Source of the DNA: JBKBKC01 sp046294265
Lineage (GTDB): Bacteria; Pseudomonadota; Alphaproteobacteria; Rhodobacterales; Rhodobacteraceae
DNA length: 64,000 nt
Assembly (NCBI GenBank): GCA_046294265.1
Contig: JBKBKC010000007.1
Coordinates: 1 to 64,000 of the forward strand
Reading direction: 5' to 3'
Shown here: one piece after another, positions 42,096 to 51,917 of the stretch
Layout of the letters: the number at the start of each line of letters is the position of its first letter
Numbering within the stretch: the first letter of the stretch is position 1
Made by a program: the position numbers and the translations under genes
The notes under the pieces: generated by a model
Database searches by the model: none
What the model saw: the letters and a program-made list of their open reading frames with translations, nothing else
Told to the model about the DNA's origin: nothing

Positions 42096-43838
42096 TCAGT
42101 CCGCCGCCGCCGCATCGTCGAGGCGCAATTGCACACGGTTTCGTCCGGCATGGCTGTTGATCTCCAGCTTGCCCGCAAGGTGCAGGCGGCGATGACCGCC
42201 CGCCTCCAGGATCGGCCCCAGCGGCCCCTCGCGGGCCCCGAAGGCGATCCCGTCCAGCCGGGTGCCGCCGTCCTGCATCGACAGGCGCAGGTGCGTGTCG
42301 CCTACCGGCTGCGTGGCTACCGCCTGTGCGGCAAAGGCAAAGCGGGGCGCAGGCGCGCCCTGGCCAAAGGGGCCTGCGGCCTCGATCCCCTCCAGCAACT
42401 CGGGCGTCGCCCCGGCGGGCGACATGAGCGCGTCGATGCGCAGATCGCCCGCGCCGCCCGTGCCCGCGCCCTGTCGCGCCAGCAATTCGCCCAGCCGCGC
42501 CATCGCCCCTTCCAGCCGGTCGCGCGCCACGGTCAGACCCGCGGCCATGCGGTGCCCGCCGCCGCGCATCAGGTGCCCCTCATCCGCCAGCCGATGGATG
42601 GCGGCTCCGAGATCGACCCCTGCGACTGACCGGGCCGATCCCTTGCCGATGTCGCCATCGAGCCCGATCACCACGGCGGGGCGGTTGAACGCCTCTTTCA
42701 GCCGGGCGGCGACAATGCCCACCACGCCGGGATGCCACCCCTCGCCCGCCGCCCAGACCAGCGGGCCCTCCACCCCCCGCGCCTCGGCCTGCGCCTGGGC
42801 GCTCGCGCGCACCGCCGCCTCGATCTCGCGCCGGTCGGTGTTCAGCCGGTCCAGCCGTTCGGCCAGCGCCGCCGCCTCGGCCGGATCCTCCGTCGCCAGC
42901 AGGCGCGCGCCCAGATCGGCCTGTCCGATGCGGCCCCCCGCGTTGACCCGCGGCCCCAAGAGGAACCCCAGCGCATGGGTGTTCGGCGCCTGCGTCATCC
43001 GCGCGGCATCGGCCAGCGCCACAAGGCCCGGACGCTCGCGCCGCGCCATCACCCGCAGGCCCTGGCGCACCAGCGCGCGATTCACCCCCACCAGGGGCGC
43101 CACATCCGCCACCGTCGCCAGCGCCACAAGGTCCAGCATCGCCATCAGGTCGGGTCCCTGCACCCCCTCAAGCCGCAACCGCCGGTTCGCCTCGACCAGC
43201 AGAAGGAACACCACTGATGCGGCGCACAGATGCGCAAGCTCGCCGGTTTCGTCCTGCCGGTTGGGGTTTACCACGGCCAGCGCCGGCGGCAGCGTCTCGG
43301 CCCCCAGGTGGTGGTCCAGCACGACCACATCGCAGCGCGCCGCTGCGATCGGCGCGTGGCTCAGCGTGCCGCAATCGACGCAAAGGATCAGGTCATGCGC
43401 GGCCCCCAGCGCCTGCATGGCGGGCAGGTTGGGGCCATAGCCTTCGTCGATCCGGTCGGGGATATACAGGGTCGCCGTACGCCCCATGCCGCGCAGCCAG
43501 ACGATCAGAAGGGCGGCACAGGCCCCGCCGTCCACGTCATAGTCGGCAAAGACCGCGATGCGCTGGCGGCCCTTGACCGCCGCGATCAGCCGGTCGGCAG
43601 CGGCGGCCATGTCGCGCAGGGACAACGGGTCGGGCAGCAGGTCGCGCAGCGCGGGCGCCAGATAGGCCGCCGCCGCCTCGGGCGCCACACCCTGCCGCGC
43701 GAGGATGCGCGCCAGTGGCAGGGGAAGGCGGGCCACCTGCGCGATCGCCTCGGCCGCGCGGTCCTCGGCATCCGTAGGGCCGACCCAGCGGCGGCCGGTG
43801 GCGGAGTGTTCGACGTTCAGGAAAGCGCGCGGTGACAT
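42096..43838 (-). CDS. recJ: Single-stranded-DNA-specific exonuclease RecJ
   Basis: A 580-residue DHH-family 5'-3' exonuclease for recombination and repair. The metal-binding motifs are VFADYDVDGGACAALL (DYDVDG 99-104), LCVDCGT (D155), VVLDHHLGA (DHH 175-177), and the C-terminal DHHA1 motif RGGGHRMAAGLT. The length is normal. It is on the minus strand behind the large glycosyltransferase gene (38-bp gap), so cotranscription with it is possible. The second motif I histidine seen in some RecJ proteins is absent here, as in many alphaproteobacteria. Confidence 0.94.
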   Translation of the reverse strand: MSPRAFLNVEHSATGRRWVGPTDAEDRAAEAIAQVARLPLPLARILARQGVAPEAAAAYLAPALRDLLPDPLSLRDMAAAADRLIAAVKGRQRIAVFADYDVDGGACAALLIVWLRGMGRTATLYIPDRIDEGYGPNLPAMQALGAAHDLILCVDCGTLSHAPIAAARCDVVVLDHHLGAETLPPALAVVNPNRQDETGELAHLCAASVVFLLLVEANRRLRLEGVQGPDLMAMLDLVALATVADVAPLVGVNRALVRQGLRVMARRERPGLVALADAARMTQAPNTHALGFLLGPRVNAGGRIGQADLGARLLATEDPAEAAALAERLDRLNTDRREIEAAVRASAQAQAEARGVEGPLVWAAGEGWHPGVVGIVAARLKEAFNRPAVVIGLDGDIGKGSARSVAGVDLGAAIHRLADEGHLMRGGGHRMAAGLTVARDRLEGAMARLGELLARQGAGTGGAGDLRIDALMSPAGATPELLEGIEAAGPFGQGAPAPRFAFAAQAVATQPVGDTHLRLSMQDGGTRLDGIAFGAREGPLGPILEAGGHRRLHLAGKLEINSHAGRNRVQLRLDDAAAAD

Positions 43839-43876
43839 GACACGGGGATGCCGCAGCAGCCGGGCCGCCGCAAGGG

Positions 43877-46162
43877 CTACATCGCCGCCACCGCCTTGCG
43901 GATATAGCGGTTGTCGCCCCGCGTGAGGACCCAGCGCGCCAGCTGCCGCGCCAGCCGGTCATGCCCTCGTGCCACCGCGCGCTTGAACAGTTCGCGCTGG
44001 TAACGCGGAAAGGCCTTGCGGGCCCGCAGGATGCGATAGAATTCGCCGTCCGTCAGCGTGCCTTCCAGCGCGCCCAGGATGATCGGCGTCAGGATCCCCA
44101 TCTGGTGCAGCGACGATCCCAGCCGATGGCCCAAGAGCGGCGTGCGCAAGGGCATCACGTTCGGGCCGGTGAAGCGCGCGACATGGGCGGCGTCCAGCGG
44201 CTCATAGGGATCATGCAGCAGCGTCACCCGCCGGGCCGTCAGGCTCATCTCGGCCGCATCACCATAGCGGCTCTGCCAGTCGCGCCCCCAGGCGGTGGAA
44301 TAGCGCGTCTCCCACGGCACCAGCGCCCGGTCCAGCGTCGATTGCGGCGAGATCGCCACCACATCGGCCCCGGGGCAAGCAGCGGCAAAGGCGCAGGCCC
44401 CGTAGCCGCCCATCGAGGCCCCGTAGAACACCACCCTCCCGAAGCGGCCAAAGAACCCAGCGTCGCGCAGTGTATCGAACTGGCCCCAGACCCAGGGATC
44501 GCGGAACCAGGTCCAGCCTGCCGCCGTTACCCCCAGCATCGACCAGCCCTGCTTTTCGATGAAGGAGAATCCCCAGGGGTGACGGTCCTCGCGCTTGTCC
44601 ATGGCGAGGTCGAGGTTGTCGAAGGTCACCACCAGCACATCGGAGCTGCGCGGGACATAGAGCATTGCATGCTCGCCCCCTTCGCGGAAAAACCCTTCGG
44701 CCCCCGCAAGGCGCGTGGCGATCGCCGACCACGGTTCGGATGCCTCGTCCACCGCGGACGCGGAGGGTGGGGTCGACCCAGCGACCGGCGACCCCTGAAT
44801 GCGCACCGTCACTGCAGGGGGCGCCTGGGTCACCGACCCATTGCCGCGCTTCAGCATCGCCCGTGTGACCTGCGTGCCCGCGTCGTCGCGGGTGGATAGC
44901 GCCACAACCTCGCCCCAGGGTTTCAGATAGGGATAACTGCCAGAGCCCTTGCGAATGTCCAGCAGCACCCGCCCCCCCGGTGCCAGCGCCCGCGCCAAAA
45001 TCACCCCGGCCCCGCTGATCCGCGCGGTGTCGCCGAACCCCTGCAGCATCGCCAGAACCTCGGCCGGGGCGAGGTCGCCCTCGGCCCCCACGCGGCGTAT
45101 GGCTGACGCGGGCACGTCATGGGACGTCAGGAAATCCACATAAGGGGCCACCCAGGGCGAGGGGCCGGCCAACAGCCTCCCCTTGTGGTCGATGTCGATC
45201 AGGTCGATTGCGCAGCCCCAGCGCGAATGGGCGGCCAGCGCCAGGCTCTGCGCCGTGCCCCCCGCATCGGCGAAGCGCGCCACCCGGTCAAGGTCCACCG
45301 ACGCCGTCAGCCCCGCATCGAATACCCGGCGGCCCCTTCCGGCAATCGGCGCGGCCTCGGGGCGGATGTCATGGCGCGCGCACAGGTCGGCCAGATAGCT
45401 GCCCTCGGGCGGCACCCCGTGATGGCGCAGCCCCAACTCGCGCTTGTTGGAGGCCCAGAGATGCAGGGCGGTCGTCCGCGCGGTCAGATGGGCCCGCACC
45501 TTGCGTGACGGCCGCAAAAAGATCAGCCGGTCGGGAAACGTGACCGGATAGAACGCATCCAGCGGCTGCACCTGGTCCAGCACGCCACAGGCCCCCGCGA
45601 AATGCGTTACCATCATCGGCCCCCATGTTCCCCAGGCCTGCTGACTCACATGCACGGGCGTGCCCCGCGCGGCGGCCTCGCGATACTCCTGCCGCTGTGC
45701 CCGTCGCAGGAAGGGCGGAATGGCAAAGGGATCGGCGGTGAAGTCCAGCATCGCCGCCAGCATCGGATGATCCGGCGGCAGACCGAGGACGGCATTGTTC
45801 ACCCGTTCCCCGCCAGGCAGTTCGAACCCCATCACCACGTCGCTGTCGTAATCCATGGGGCGATGGCAATACACATCCGTATCGACCCAGATCATGCCGG
45901 GGCAGGCGCGCAGCATGTGGATGCGGAACAGGTCGGCGAACAGTGCGAAACTGTCCTTCTTTTCGTATTTCAGGAAATTGTCGGTCTCCAGGACCTCGCG
46001 CCCATCGCGGCGGATCACGCCATCGGGCACATTGGGTATATCGTGATAGGAAAACAGGGTGATCCGCTGCCCGGCATCCACAAAGGATTTCAGGCACAGC
46101 TGTTCCAGCCAGCTCAGCGCCCCTCCGATCCAGAGCGTGCCCACCTCGCGCGTCCGTGCCAT
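43877..46162 (-). CDS. Fusion of a DXD glycosyltransferase and an alpha/beta-hydrolase-like module
   Basis: A 761-residue protein. Residues 1 to about 260 look like a GT32-type sugar transferase: SWLEQLCLKSFVDAGQRITL, then FADLFRIHML and the metal motif WVDTDVYCH (D94, D96), with VNNAVLGLPPDHPML. A linker region of about 260-480 follows, with GRVLLDIRKGSGSYP. The C-terminal 280 residues resemble an alpha/beta hydrolase with the nucleophile elbow FYGASMGGYG near residue 580. This last module is homologous to the stand-alone protein at 50976. It could glycosylate and acyl-modify a surface glycan. It is divergent from the next glycosyltransferase gene. Confidence 0.75.
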   Translation of the reverse strand: MARTREVGTLWIGGALSWLEQLCLKSFVDAGQRITLFSYHDIPNVPDGVIRRDGREVLETDNFLKYEKKDSFALFADLFRIHMLRACPGMIWVDTDVYCHRPMDYDSDVVMGFELPGGERVNNAVLGLPPDHPMLAAMLDFTADPFAIPPFLRRAQRQEYREAAARGTPVHVSQQAWGTWGPMMVTHFAGACGVLDQVQPLDAFYPVTFPDRLIFLRPSRKVRAHLTARTTALHLWASNKRELGLRHHGVPPEGSYLADLCARHDIRPEAAPIAGRGRRVFDAGLTASVDLDRVARFADAGGTAQSLALAAHSRWGCAIDLIDIDHKGRLLAGPSPWVAPYVDFLTSHDVPASAIRRVGAEGDLAPAEVLAMLQGFGDTARISGAGVILARALAPGGRVLLDIRKGSGSYPYLKPWGEVVALSTRDDAGTQVTRAMLKRGNGSVTQAPPAVTVRIQGSPVAGSTPPSASAVDEASEPWSAIATRLAGAEGFFREGGEHAMLYVPRSSDVLVVTFDNLDLAMDKREDRHPWGFSFIEKQGWSMLGVTAAGWTWFRDPWVWGQFDTLRDAGFFGRFGRVVFYGASMGGYGACAFAAACPGADVVAISPQSTLDRALVPWETRYSTAWGRDWQSRYGDAAEMSLTARRVTLLHDPYEPLDAAHVARFTGPNVMPLRTPLLGHRLGSSLHQMGILTPIILGALEGTLTDGEFYRILRARKAFPRYQRELFKRAVARGHDRLARQLARWVLTRGDNRYIRKAVAAM

Positions 46163-46350
46163 TCCTGCCCCTCTCGGCCCCAGTCATCCGGTCGCGGAGT
46201 TGGTGCCATTGCGAGAACAGTCTGCCGAAAATGCAGCGAATTGCAATGCGATGCGCACAATCCGCGGCATCGGTGCTTTGCCCTGCGGGGGCCGTCGTGT
46301 TAATGATGCGCGAGGAGCGGCCAAAGATCGCTCATGGGCAGGATGGCGGA

Positions 46351-48678
46351 ATGGCAAATGGCGCGCAAGGTTCGCGGATGACAGGTGGGCGGGTGATCCG
46401 CCGCAGCCTCGGGGCGCGCGACACCGGGGCGGGGCTGCTGCTAGAGACGGTCCAGGGCGCCGATGGGCGGATGCGCGTCTTCTTTGGCACAGGCACGCCG
46501 CCCGCCCGCTTCACGCCCGACGGCGCCCCCGGCACTGCTCTCCCGCTCGATCTGCGCGAGGTGTCCGGGGGCACCCTGGCGGTGTTCGACGGGGCAGTGG
46601 GCACAAGCGGAGCAGACGTCACGGATATCGCGCTTGCAGACGGCACATCCCTGACCCTGGACCCGATCGCCGAGGAGACGGCGCTCATGGCGGGGCGGGA
46701 CTGCCTGGTGGCCTTCCGGCTGGAGGAGACGGCGGCGCAGATGGCCGACTGGTTATGCTATCACGCGGACCATCACGGGGCCACAGGCGCAGTGATCGTG
46801 AACCGCCTGCCCGCGCGCATCACCGGCCCTGATCCAGACGCAGACCCTGACGCCCTGGCCCGCGCGCTCGCCGCCGACCTCCCCGCAACGATGACGCTGA
46901 TCCTGCTCGACTGCCCGGTGCCCCTGGGCAAACCCGACCTGCCCCCCGAAACCCATCCGATCCTCGCGCCCGACGCGCCGGGCAAGGACCGGATGGAGGT
47001 GCCCGCCCCCGACCCCTGGCGCGCGCCCCTGGGGCAGGGCTTGATGCCCGAGCTTCTGAAATGGCGCTTCCTCGCGCAGGCGCGCGCGGTCCTCATGCTC
47101 GACGCCTCCGACTACTTGGAACCGCGCGCTCCCGGCGCCCCCTCGGCCTTCGACCTTTGCACCACCGCGCGTCATGGGGTGATCCCGCTCACCGGGCGCC
47201 GCATCTACCCCTGGCGCGTGCGCGCGGGCGCCGAGGCGCGCATCGGCGACCATATCTGCCACCCCTTCGACCGGGGCGAGGGGCTGATGCGCTGGGGCGT
47301 GGCCCCGGCCCGCGCGGGGCTGGAAAACACCTGGCGCATGATCCGCGTGGCCTATGCCAAACCCGATGCCGCCGCGGCCACCCGCTTCTGGCGTGCCATG
47401 GCCATCCGCGTGCCCGGCCGCGCGGCCTCCGAACTGGCCCCCAAGACCTCGCTGGTCGAGGATCCGGCGCTGCTGGCCCTCTCGCAAGACGTGTTCGGCT
47501 GGAAACCCGTGCGCGCGCCCGTCTCGCGCCCCCGCGCCGAGGCCACCAACGGCCGCACCGCCATCGTCACCACGATGAAGAACGAAGGCCCCTTCATCCT
47601 GGAATGGCTGGCCTGGCACCGCGCCATCGGGGTGCAGGATTTCCTGATCTACACCAACGACTGCACCGACGGCACCGACACCATGCTGGACCTGCTTCAG
47701 GCCAAGGGGATCGTCCAGCACCGCGAAAACCCGTTCCGTGCGACCGATCTCAAACCCCAGCACGCCGCCCTCCAGGCCGCCGAACATGAACCCCTCATGC
47801 GCGACTGCGCCTGGGGCATCTGCATGGACGTGGACGAATTCATCAACATCAAGCTGGGCGACGGCCGCCTGCCCACCCTCTACGCCGCGATGGAGACGGC
47901 CCTGCCGGGGGCCAACATGATCGCCCTTACCTGGCGCCTCTTCGGCAATGCCGAGGTGCACGGCTTTCACGACCGCCCCGTCACCGAACAGTTCGACCGC
48001 TGCGCCCCCGAGGTGATCCGAAAGCCGCACCAAGCCTGGGGGTTCAAGACGCTGTTTCGCAACATCGACATCTACAAGAAACTGGGCGTCCACCGCCCCA
48101 AGGGGCTGGTGCCCGACCTTTGGGACCGGGTGAAATGGCTCAACGGCGCGGGCCGCCCGATGCCGCGCCAGATGTTCAGGAACGGCTGGCGGTCCAGCCT
48201 CGAGACCTACGGCTATGACTGGGTGCAACTGAACCACTACGCCGTGCGCTCGGCCGAAAGCTTTCTGGTCAAGCGTGACCGCGGCCGCGTGAACCACGTC
48301 GATCGCGACCAGGGAGTGAACTACTGGTTCCGCATGAACCACAACGCGGTCGAGGACCGCACGCTTCAGCCCCGCCTGCCGATGCTGCACGCCGAACTGG
48401 GCCGGCTGATGGCCGACCCCGACATCGCCGCCGCCCACCGGGCGTCGGTGGCCGCGCACCGCGCCAAGATCGCCGAGCTGCGCGAAACCGAGAACTACGA
48501 GCGTTTCTTCGCCGAACTCACCAGCCCCCGGATGGAACGCCTTTGCCGCCTTCAGGCGCATTTCGGCTCGGCCGTTTTCAATGCGGGCCCGCAGGTGATC
48601 CCCTCCGACCTGCCCCTGCAGGACCTCGCCCCCGGCTTTTTCTTCACCGTGGCCGAGCAGGGGGAGGCTGCGCATTGA
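46351..48678 (+). CDS. Large glycosyltransferase with C-terminal PF13704-type GT2 domain
   Basis: A 775-residue protein from ATG 46351; 46378 and 46303 are alternatives. The C-terminal 380 residues carry the glycosyltransferase-2-like motifs VTTMKNEGPFILEWLAWHRA, YTNDCTDGTDTMLD, CMDVDEFINIKLGDG, WRLFGNAEVHGF, VTEQFDR and NHYAVRSAESFLVKRDRGRVNH. The N-terminal 390 residues contain WLCYHADHHGATGAVIVNRLP, which is weakly similar to the same fold and may be a second, degenerate transferase. The two following genes share the same motifs, so this is an amplified family. Confidence 0.78.
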   Translation: MANGAQGSRMTGGRVIRRSLGARDTGAGLLLETVQGADGRMRVFFGTGTPPARFTPDGAPGTALPLDLREVSGGTLAVFDGAVGTSGADVTDIALADGTSLTLDPIAEETALMAGRDCLVAFRLEETAAQMADWLCYHADHHGATGAVIVNRLPARITGPDPDADPDALARALAADLPATMTLILLDCPVPLGKPDLPPETHPILAPDAPGKDRMEVPAPDPWRAPLGQGLMPELLKWRFLAQARAVLMLDASDYLEPRAPGAPSAFDLCTTARHGVIPLTGRRIYPWRVRAGAEARIGDHICHPFDRGEGLMRWGVAPARAGLENTWRMIRVAYAKPDAAAATRFWRAMAIRVPGRAASELAPKTSLVEDPALLALSQDVFGWKPVRAPVSRPRAEATNGRTAIVTTMKNEGPFILEWLAWHRAIGVQDFLIYTNDCTDGTDTMLDLLQAKGIVQHRENPFRATDLKPQHAALQAAEHEPLMRDCAWGICMDVDEFINIKLGDGRLPTLYAAMETALPGANMIALTWRLFGNAEVHGFHDRPVTEQFDRCAPEVIRKPHQAWGFKTLFRNIDIYKKLGVHRPKGLVPDLWDRVKWLNGAGRPMPRQMFRNGWRSSLETYGYDWVQLNHYAVRSAESFLVKRDRGRVNHVDRDQGVNYWFRMNHNAVEDRTLQPRLPMLHAELGRLMADPDIAAAHRASVAAHRAKIAELRETENYERFFAELTSPRMERLCRLQAHFGSAVFNAGPQVIPSDLPLQDLAPGFFFTVAEQGEAAH

Positions 48679-48721
48679 GCGCGCCATCTGCAAGCGGGAA
48701 CATCGGCGGTGCCCGCAGAAC

Positions 48722-48780
48722 GGGTATTCGGATCAAGAAGAAGCACGAGTGCCATCAGCTTCTTCCTGGCCGAAATACCC
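48722..48780. terminator. Palindrome of the GGGTATTT family
   Basis: The arms GGGTATTCGGATCAAGAAG... and ...CTTCTTCCTGGCCGAAATACCC pair across 48722-48780 with a 13-nt loop region. It has the same architecture as 8256-8320. The right arm runs into CCGCCGGAGGCTCC (to 48794), a motif shared with 53715-53752. It lies between two glycosyltransferase genes. Confidence 0.65.
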
Positions 48781-48816
48781 CCGCCGGAGGCTCCTGCAGG
48801 CACCCCAGGGGGAAGG

Positions 48817-49794
48817 ATGGCTGAGATCTTCACCGTCATCGCCTGCATGAAGAATGAGGGCGCATTCCTGATAGACTGGATGGCGCATCACAAGGCGCTG
48901 GGGTTCGATCATGCCGTGATCTGCACCAATGACTGCGCCGATACGACCGCGACGATGGTGCAGCGATTGCAGGCGATGGGCCTTGCGCGGCACCATGCGA
49001 CGCGGCACTGGCCCGCGACATCGATCCAGCGTGCGGCGCTGAAACAGGCCGGGCGCGCGCCCGAGGTGAGAGGGGCGGATTGGGTCTGGGTTTGCGATGC
49101 GGACGAGTTTCTGGCGGTGCGCCTCGGGGATGGCACGGTGCGTGCGTTGGTGGCCGCGGCCTCGGACGGGGCCGAGGTGATCTCGGTCCCTTGGCGGATC
49201 TTCGGGCCGGCGGGATGGTGGACGTATCGTGACCGGCCGGTGACGCGCCATTTCACCCTTGCGGCCCCTGCCACGGGGCCGGGTGCGCCGCGCTTTGCCT
49301 ATCCGAAATCGCTGTTTCGGGGCCGCCTGCCGCTGCGGCGCATCGGCATCCATGCGCCAGTGCCGCAGGCGGGCGCGGCCTTCCGGGTGGAACTGCCGGG
49401 CGGTATACCGCTGGTCCCGCAGCATCACCGGCTGTTCGTGCAGGCCGACTATCGCTATGCCCAGGTCAATCATTATGCCTTGCGGTCTGGGCAGAGTTTT
49501 CTGGTCAAGCGCGACCGGGGCCGGGTAAACCACATGGGACAGGACATGGGGCTGGACTATTGGGACCGGTTCGATCACGCGGAAGAGCCCTGTGACGCCA
49601 TCCAGCGCATCGCCCCCGCCGTGGCCGAATGGCGCGCGCGGCTGATGGCGGATGACGTGCTGGCCGGCCTGCACCGCGCGGCGGTGCGCTGGCACCAGGC
49701 GCGGGCATCGGCGCTGGCCGCCGATCCGGCATGGGCGGGGATGGTGGCGGCGATCCGGGAAAGGCTGGCGCGATGCGAATCCTCGCCATCCTGA
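48817..49794 (+). CDS. PF13704-type glycosyltransferase
   Basis: A 325-residue protein beginning MAEIFTVIACMKNEGAFLIDW. It shows CTNDCADTTATMVQRLQA, VCDADEFLAVRLGDG, RIFGPAGWWTYRDRPVTRHF and NHYALRSGQSFLVKRDRGRVNH, all matching the previous gene's C-terminal domain. DADEF provides the metal-binding acidic pair. Start ATG 48817 has GGAAGG just before it, and the longer frame would cover the palindrome. Its last 22 nt overlap the next gene. Confidence 0.83.
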   Translation: MAEIFTVIACMKNEGAFLIDWMAHHKALGFDHAVICTNDCADTTATMVQRLQAMGLARHHATRHWPATSIQRAALKQAGRAPEVRGADWVWVCDADEFLAVRLGDGTVRALVAAASDGAEVISVPWRIFGPAGWWTYRDRPVTRHFTLAAPATGPGAPRFAYPKSLFRGRLPLRRIGIHAPVPQAGAAFRVELPGGIPLVPQHHRLFVQADYRYAQVNHYALRSGQSFLVKRDRGRVNHMGQDMGLDYWDRFDHAEEPCDAIQRIAPAVAEWRARLMADDVLAGLHRAAVRWHQARASALAADPAWAGMVAAIRERLARCESSPS

Positions 49795-50807
49795 CCGTCC
49801 GCAACGAGGGCGCGTTCCTGATCGAATGGCTGGCGCATCACCGCCTGTGCGGGGTCACCGATATCCTCGTGTTCTCGAATGATTGCGACGATGGCACCGA
49901 TGCGATGCTTGACCGGCTCCAGGCGATGGGCTGGCTGATCCATGCACGCAATCCGGGCCCCCATCCACAGGGCCCGCAATGGGCGGCGCTGAAGGCTGCG
50001 GACCGCCATCCGCTGGCCGGCATGGCCGACTGGACCATCGTGCTCGACATCGATGAATTCGTGAACGTGCAGGTGGGGGACCGCACCCTCCCCGCGCTTC
50101 TGGCCGCGCTGCCGGAGGCGACGGCGGTGGCGCTGGTCTGGCGGATGTTCGGCAATGCGGGGGTGGCGCAGATTGCCGACTCCCCCGTCACCGAACAGTT
50201 CATCCGCGCCGCCCCGCGCGTGCTGCACTGGCCGTGGCGCGCGCAGCAGATCAAGACGCTGTTCCGCCGTGACGGCAGTTTTGCCCGCTTCGGCGTCCAC
50301 CGCCCTCGCGCGCCTGATCCCGCCCGGCTGGCGCATCAGGTCTGGCTTGACGGGTCGGGGCGGCGCCTGCCGCCTGCATTCCACACCGGGCCAAGCTTTG
50401 CTCCGCCGGGGCAGGACCACTATGCACTGGCGCAGATCAACCACTATGCCGTGGGCTCCATGCAGGGATATCTGGTGAAATGCGACCGGGGCCGGGCCAA
50501 CCGCGAGGGCGGGACCTTCGACATGTCCTATTGGATCGAGCGCAATTTCTGCGATGTCGAGGAGACATCCATCCTGCCACTGACCGCCGCCGCGACCCCG
50601 CTTCGGGCCGACATGATGGCCGATCCGGTGCTGGGGCCGCTGCACCGCGCGGCGGTGGAATGGCGGCGCGCGCGATTTGCGGCGCTGATGGCGGCGGGCG
50701 AGGGGTGGCGCGCCCTGTATGGGCGGCTGTTGATGACGGCGCCGACCCGATGCCTGACCGAATCCGAGGCGCGCGAGGTCTGGCGGCATGGTCGCGCGGG
50801 TCCCTGA
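49773..50807 (+). CDS. PF13704-type glycosyltransferase
   Basis: A 344-residue protein beginning MRILAILTVRNEGAFLIEW. It has SNDCDDGTDAMLDRLQA, VLDIDEFVNVQVGDR, RMFGNAGVAQIADSPVTEQF and NHYAVGSMQGYLVKCDRGRAN. It is closely related to the two preceding transferases, most of all in the acceptor-side VTEQF and NHYA segments. It starts inside the previous gene (22-nt overlap), so the two are coupled. Donor and acceptor are unknown. Confidence 0.83.
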   Translation: MRILAILTVRNEGAFLIEWLAHHRLCGVTDILVFSNDCDDGTDAMLDRLQAMGWLIHARNPGPHPQGPQWAALKAADRHPLAGMADWTIVLDIDEFVNVQVGDRTLPALLAALPEATAVALVWRMFGNAGVAQIADSPVTEQFIRAAPRVLHWPWRAQQIKTLFRRDGSFARFGVHRPRAPDPARLAHQVWLDGSGRRLPPAFHTGPSFAPPGQDHYALAQINHYAVGSMQGYLVKCDRGRANREGGTFDMSYWIERNFCDVEETSILPLTAAATPLRADMMADPVLGPLHRAAVEWRRARFAALMAAGEGWRALYGRLLMTAPTRCLTESEAREVWRHGRAGP

Positions 50808-50975
50808 TGTCGCCGCGATGCAACTTTGGGTTGCGCGATGTGGAAACAATCCGTCGGCGTTGTCGATGGGCTGCCCCCCCGTTGCCCACTTGTTTTCGCG
50901 GAAGCGCCACGTGACAGTGACAGGGTTATCGGGTTCGCAGCTTTTGCGGACCCAGTTTTCACGCCGGGTGATCAG

Positions 50976-51917
50976 ATGTCCGATACCGAAACCGCCATGC
51001 CGCCACTGTCGATCGACGCTGCCGACCGTGAGGGATGGATCGCGGCGCTGGATGCGATGTTTGAGGATCTGGGGCACAGCGAGCCCTTGGGACACCGCCA
51101 TCACGCGCTCTTTGCCGACGAGGGCACCACGCTGCTGGTGACCTTCGACGAGGCGGGCGCGGTGCGGGCCGAGGGGCCGGGGCGTCTGCCGCATGGGTTT
51201 GTCCAGGCGCGGGCGAAGGGCTGGTCCTGGCTGGGCCTGCTGGCCGAGGGCGCGACGTGGTGGCGTGATCCGGCGGTCTGGCGCTACATCGACCGGCTGG
51301 TGGATGACGCGTTTTTCGAGGATTTTGACCGCGTTCTGTTTTATGGCGCGGGGCAGGGTGGTTATGCGGCGGCGGCCTATTCGGTGGCGTCCCCGGGAGC
51401 TGGCGTCCTGGCCATCGCGCCGCAGGCCACGCTGTCGCCCGCGCTTGCAGGCTGGGACCCGCGTTTCCGGGCTGCGCGGCGGCTGGATTTCACGGGGCGC
51501 TACGGCTTTGCTCCCGACATGACCGAAGGGGCCGGGCGGGTTTCGGTGATCTTTGATCCGATGGAACGCGAGGATGCGATGCACGCGGCACTGTTCCACC
51601 GTCCCTGGTCCCGGCTTCTGCCCGCCCGCCACTTTGGCAAGCGCCCCGACGCGGGCCTGCGCAAGATGGGGGTAATGGATGGCCTGGTCGAGGCGGCCAT
51701 GGAGGGACGGCTGGACGACATGACATTTGCCGAGGCCATGCGCGTGCGGCGCAACTTCGGCCCCTACCTGCGCCACCTCCTGTTCACCGCCCGCGAGGCT
51801 GACCACCCCGGCCGCGAGGCGATGATCTGCAGGTCGGTCACGCGGCGGCTGAAGGCGCCCAGCTTCCGGCGCCGTCTGGCCGAACTGGCGGAGCCGACAG
51901 GACCGGCCGATCAGTGA
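50976..51917 (+). CDS. Alpha/beta-hydrolase-like protein lacking the nucleophile serine
   Basis: A 313-residue protein homologous to the C-terminal module of the fusion protein at 43877. Shared stretches include TTLLVTFDEAG, AKGWSWLGLLAEGATWWRDP, FDRVLFYGAGQGGYAAAAY and IAPQATLSPALAGWDPRF. At the elbow, where the fusion has GASMGG, this protein has GAGQGG (124-129), so the serine is replaced by glycine. It is therefore probably not a serine hydrolase and may bind or scaffold. The start MSDTETAMPP at 50976 is preferred. It follows the transferase gene by 168 bp. Confidence 0.68.
   Translation: MSDTETAMPPLSIDAADREGWIAALDAMFEDLGHSEPLGHRHHALFADEGTTLLVTFDEAGAVRAEGPGRLPHGFVQARAKGWSWLGLLAEGATWWRDPAVWRYIDRLVDDAFFEDFDRVLFYGAGQGGYAAAAYSVASPGAGVLAIAPQATLSPALAGWDPRFRAARRLDFTGRYGFAPDMTEGAGRVSVIFDPMEREDAMHAALFHRPWSRLLPARHFGKRPDAGLRKMGVMDGLVEAAMEGRLDDMTFAEAMRVRRNFGPYLRHLLFTAREADHPGREAMICRSVTRRLKAPSFRRRLAELAEPTGPADQ

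Noticed and set aside
46753..48693. 646-codon minus-strand frame over the 775-aa glycosyltransferase
   Set aside because: Antisense shadow; the plus strand carries ordered glycosyltransferase motifs.
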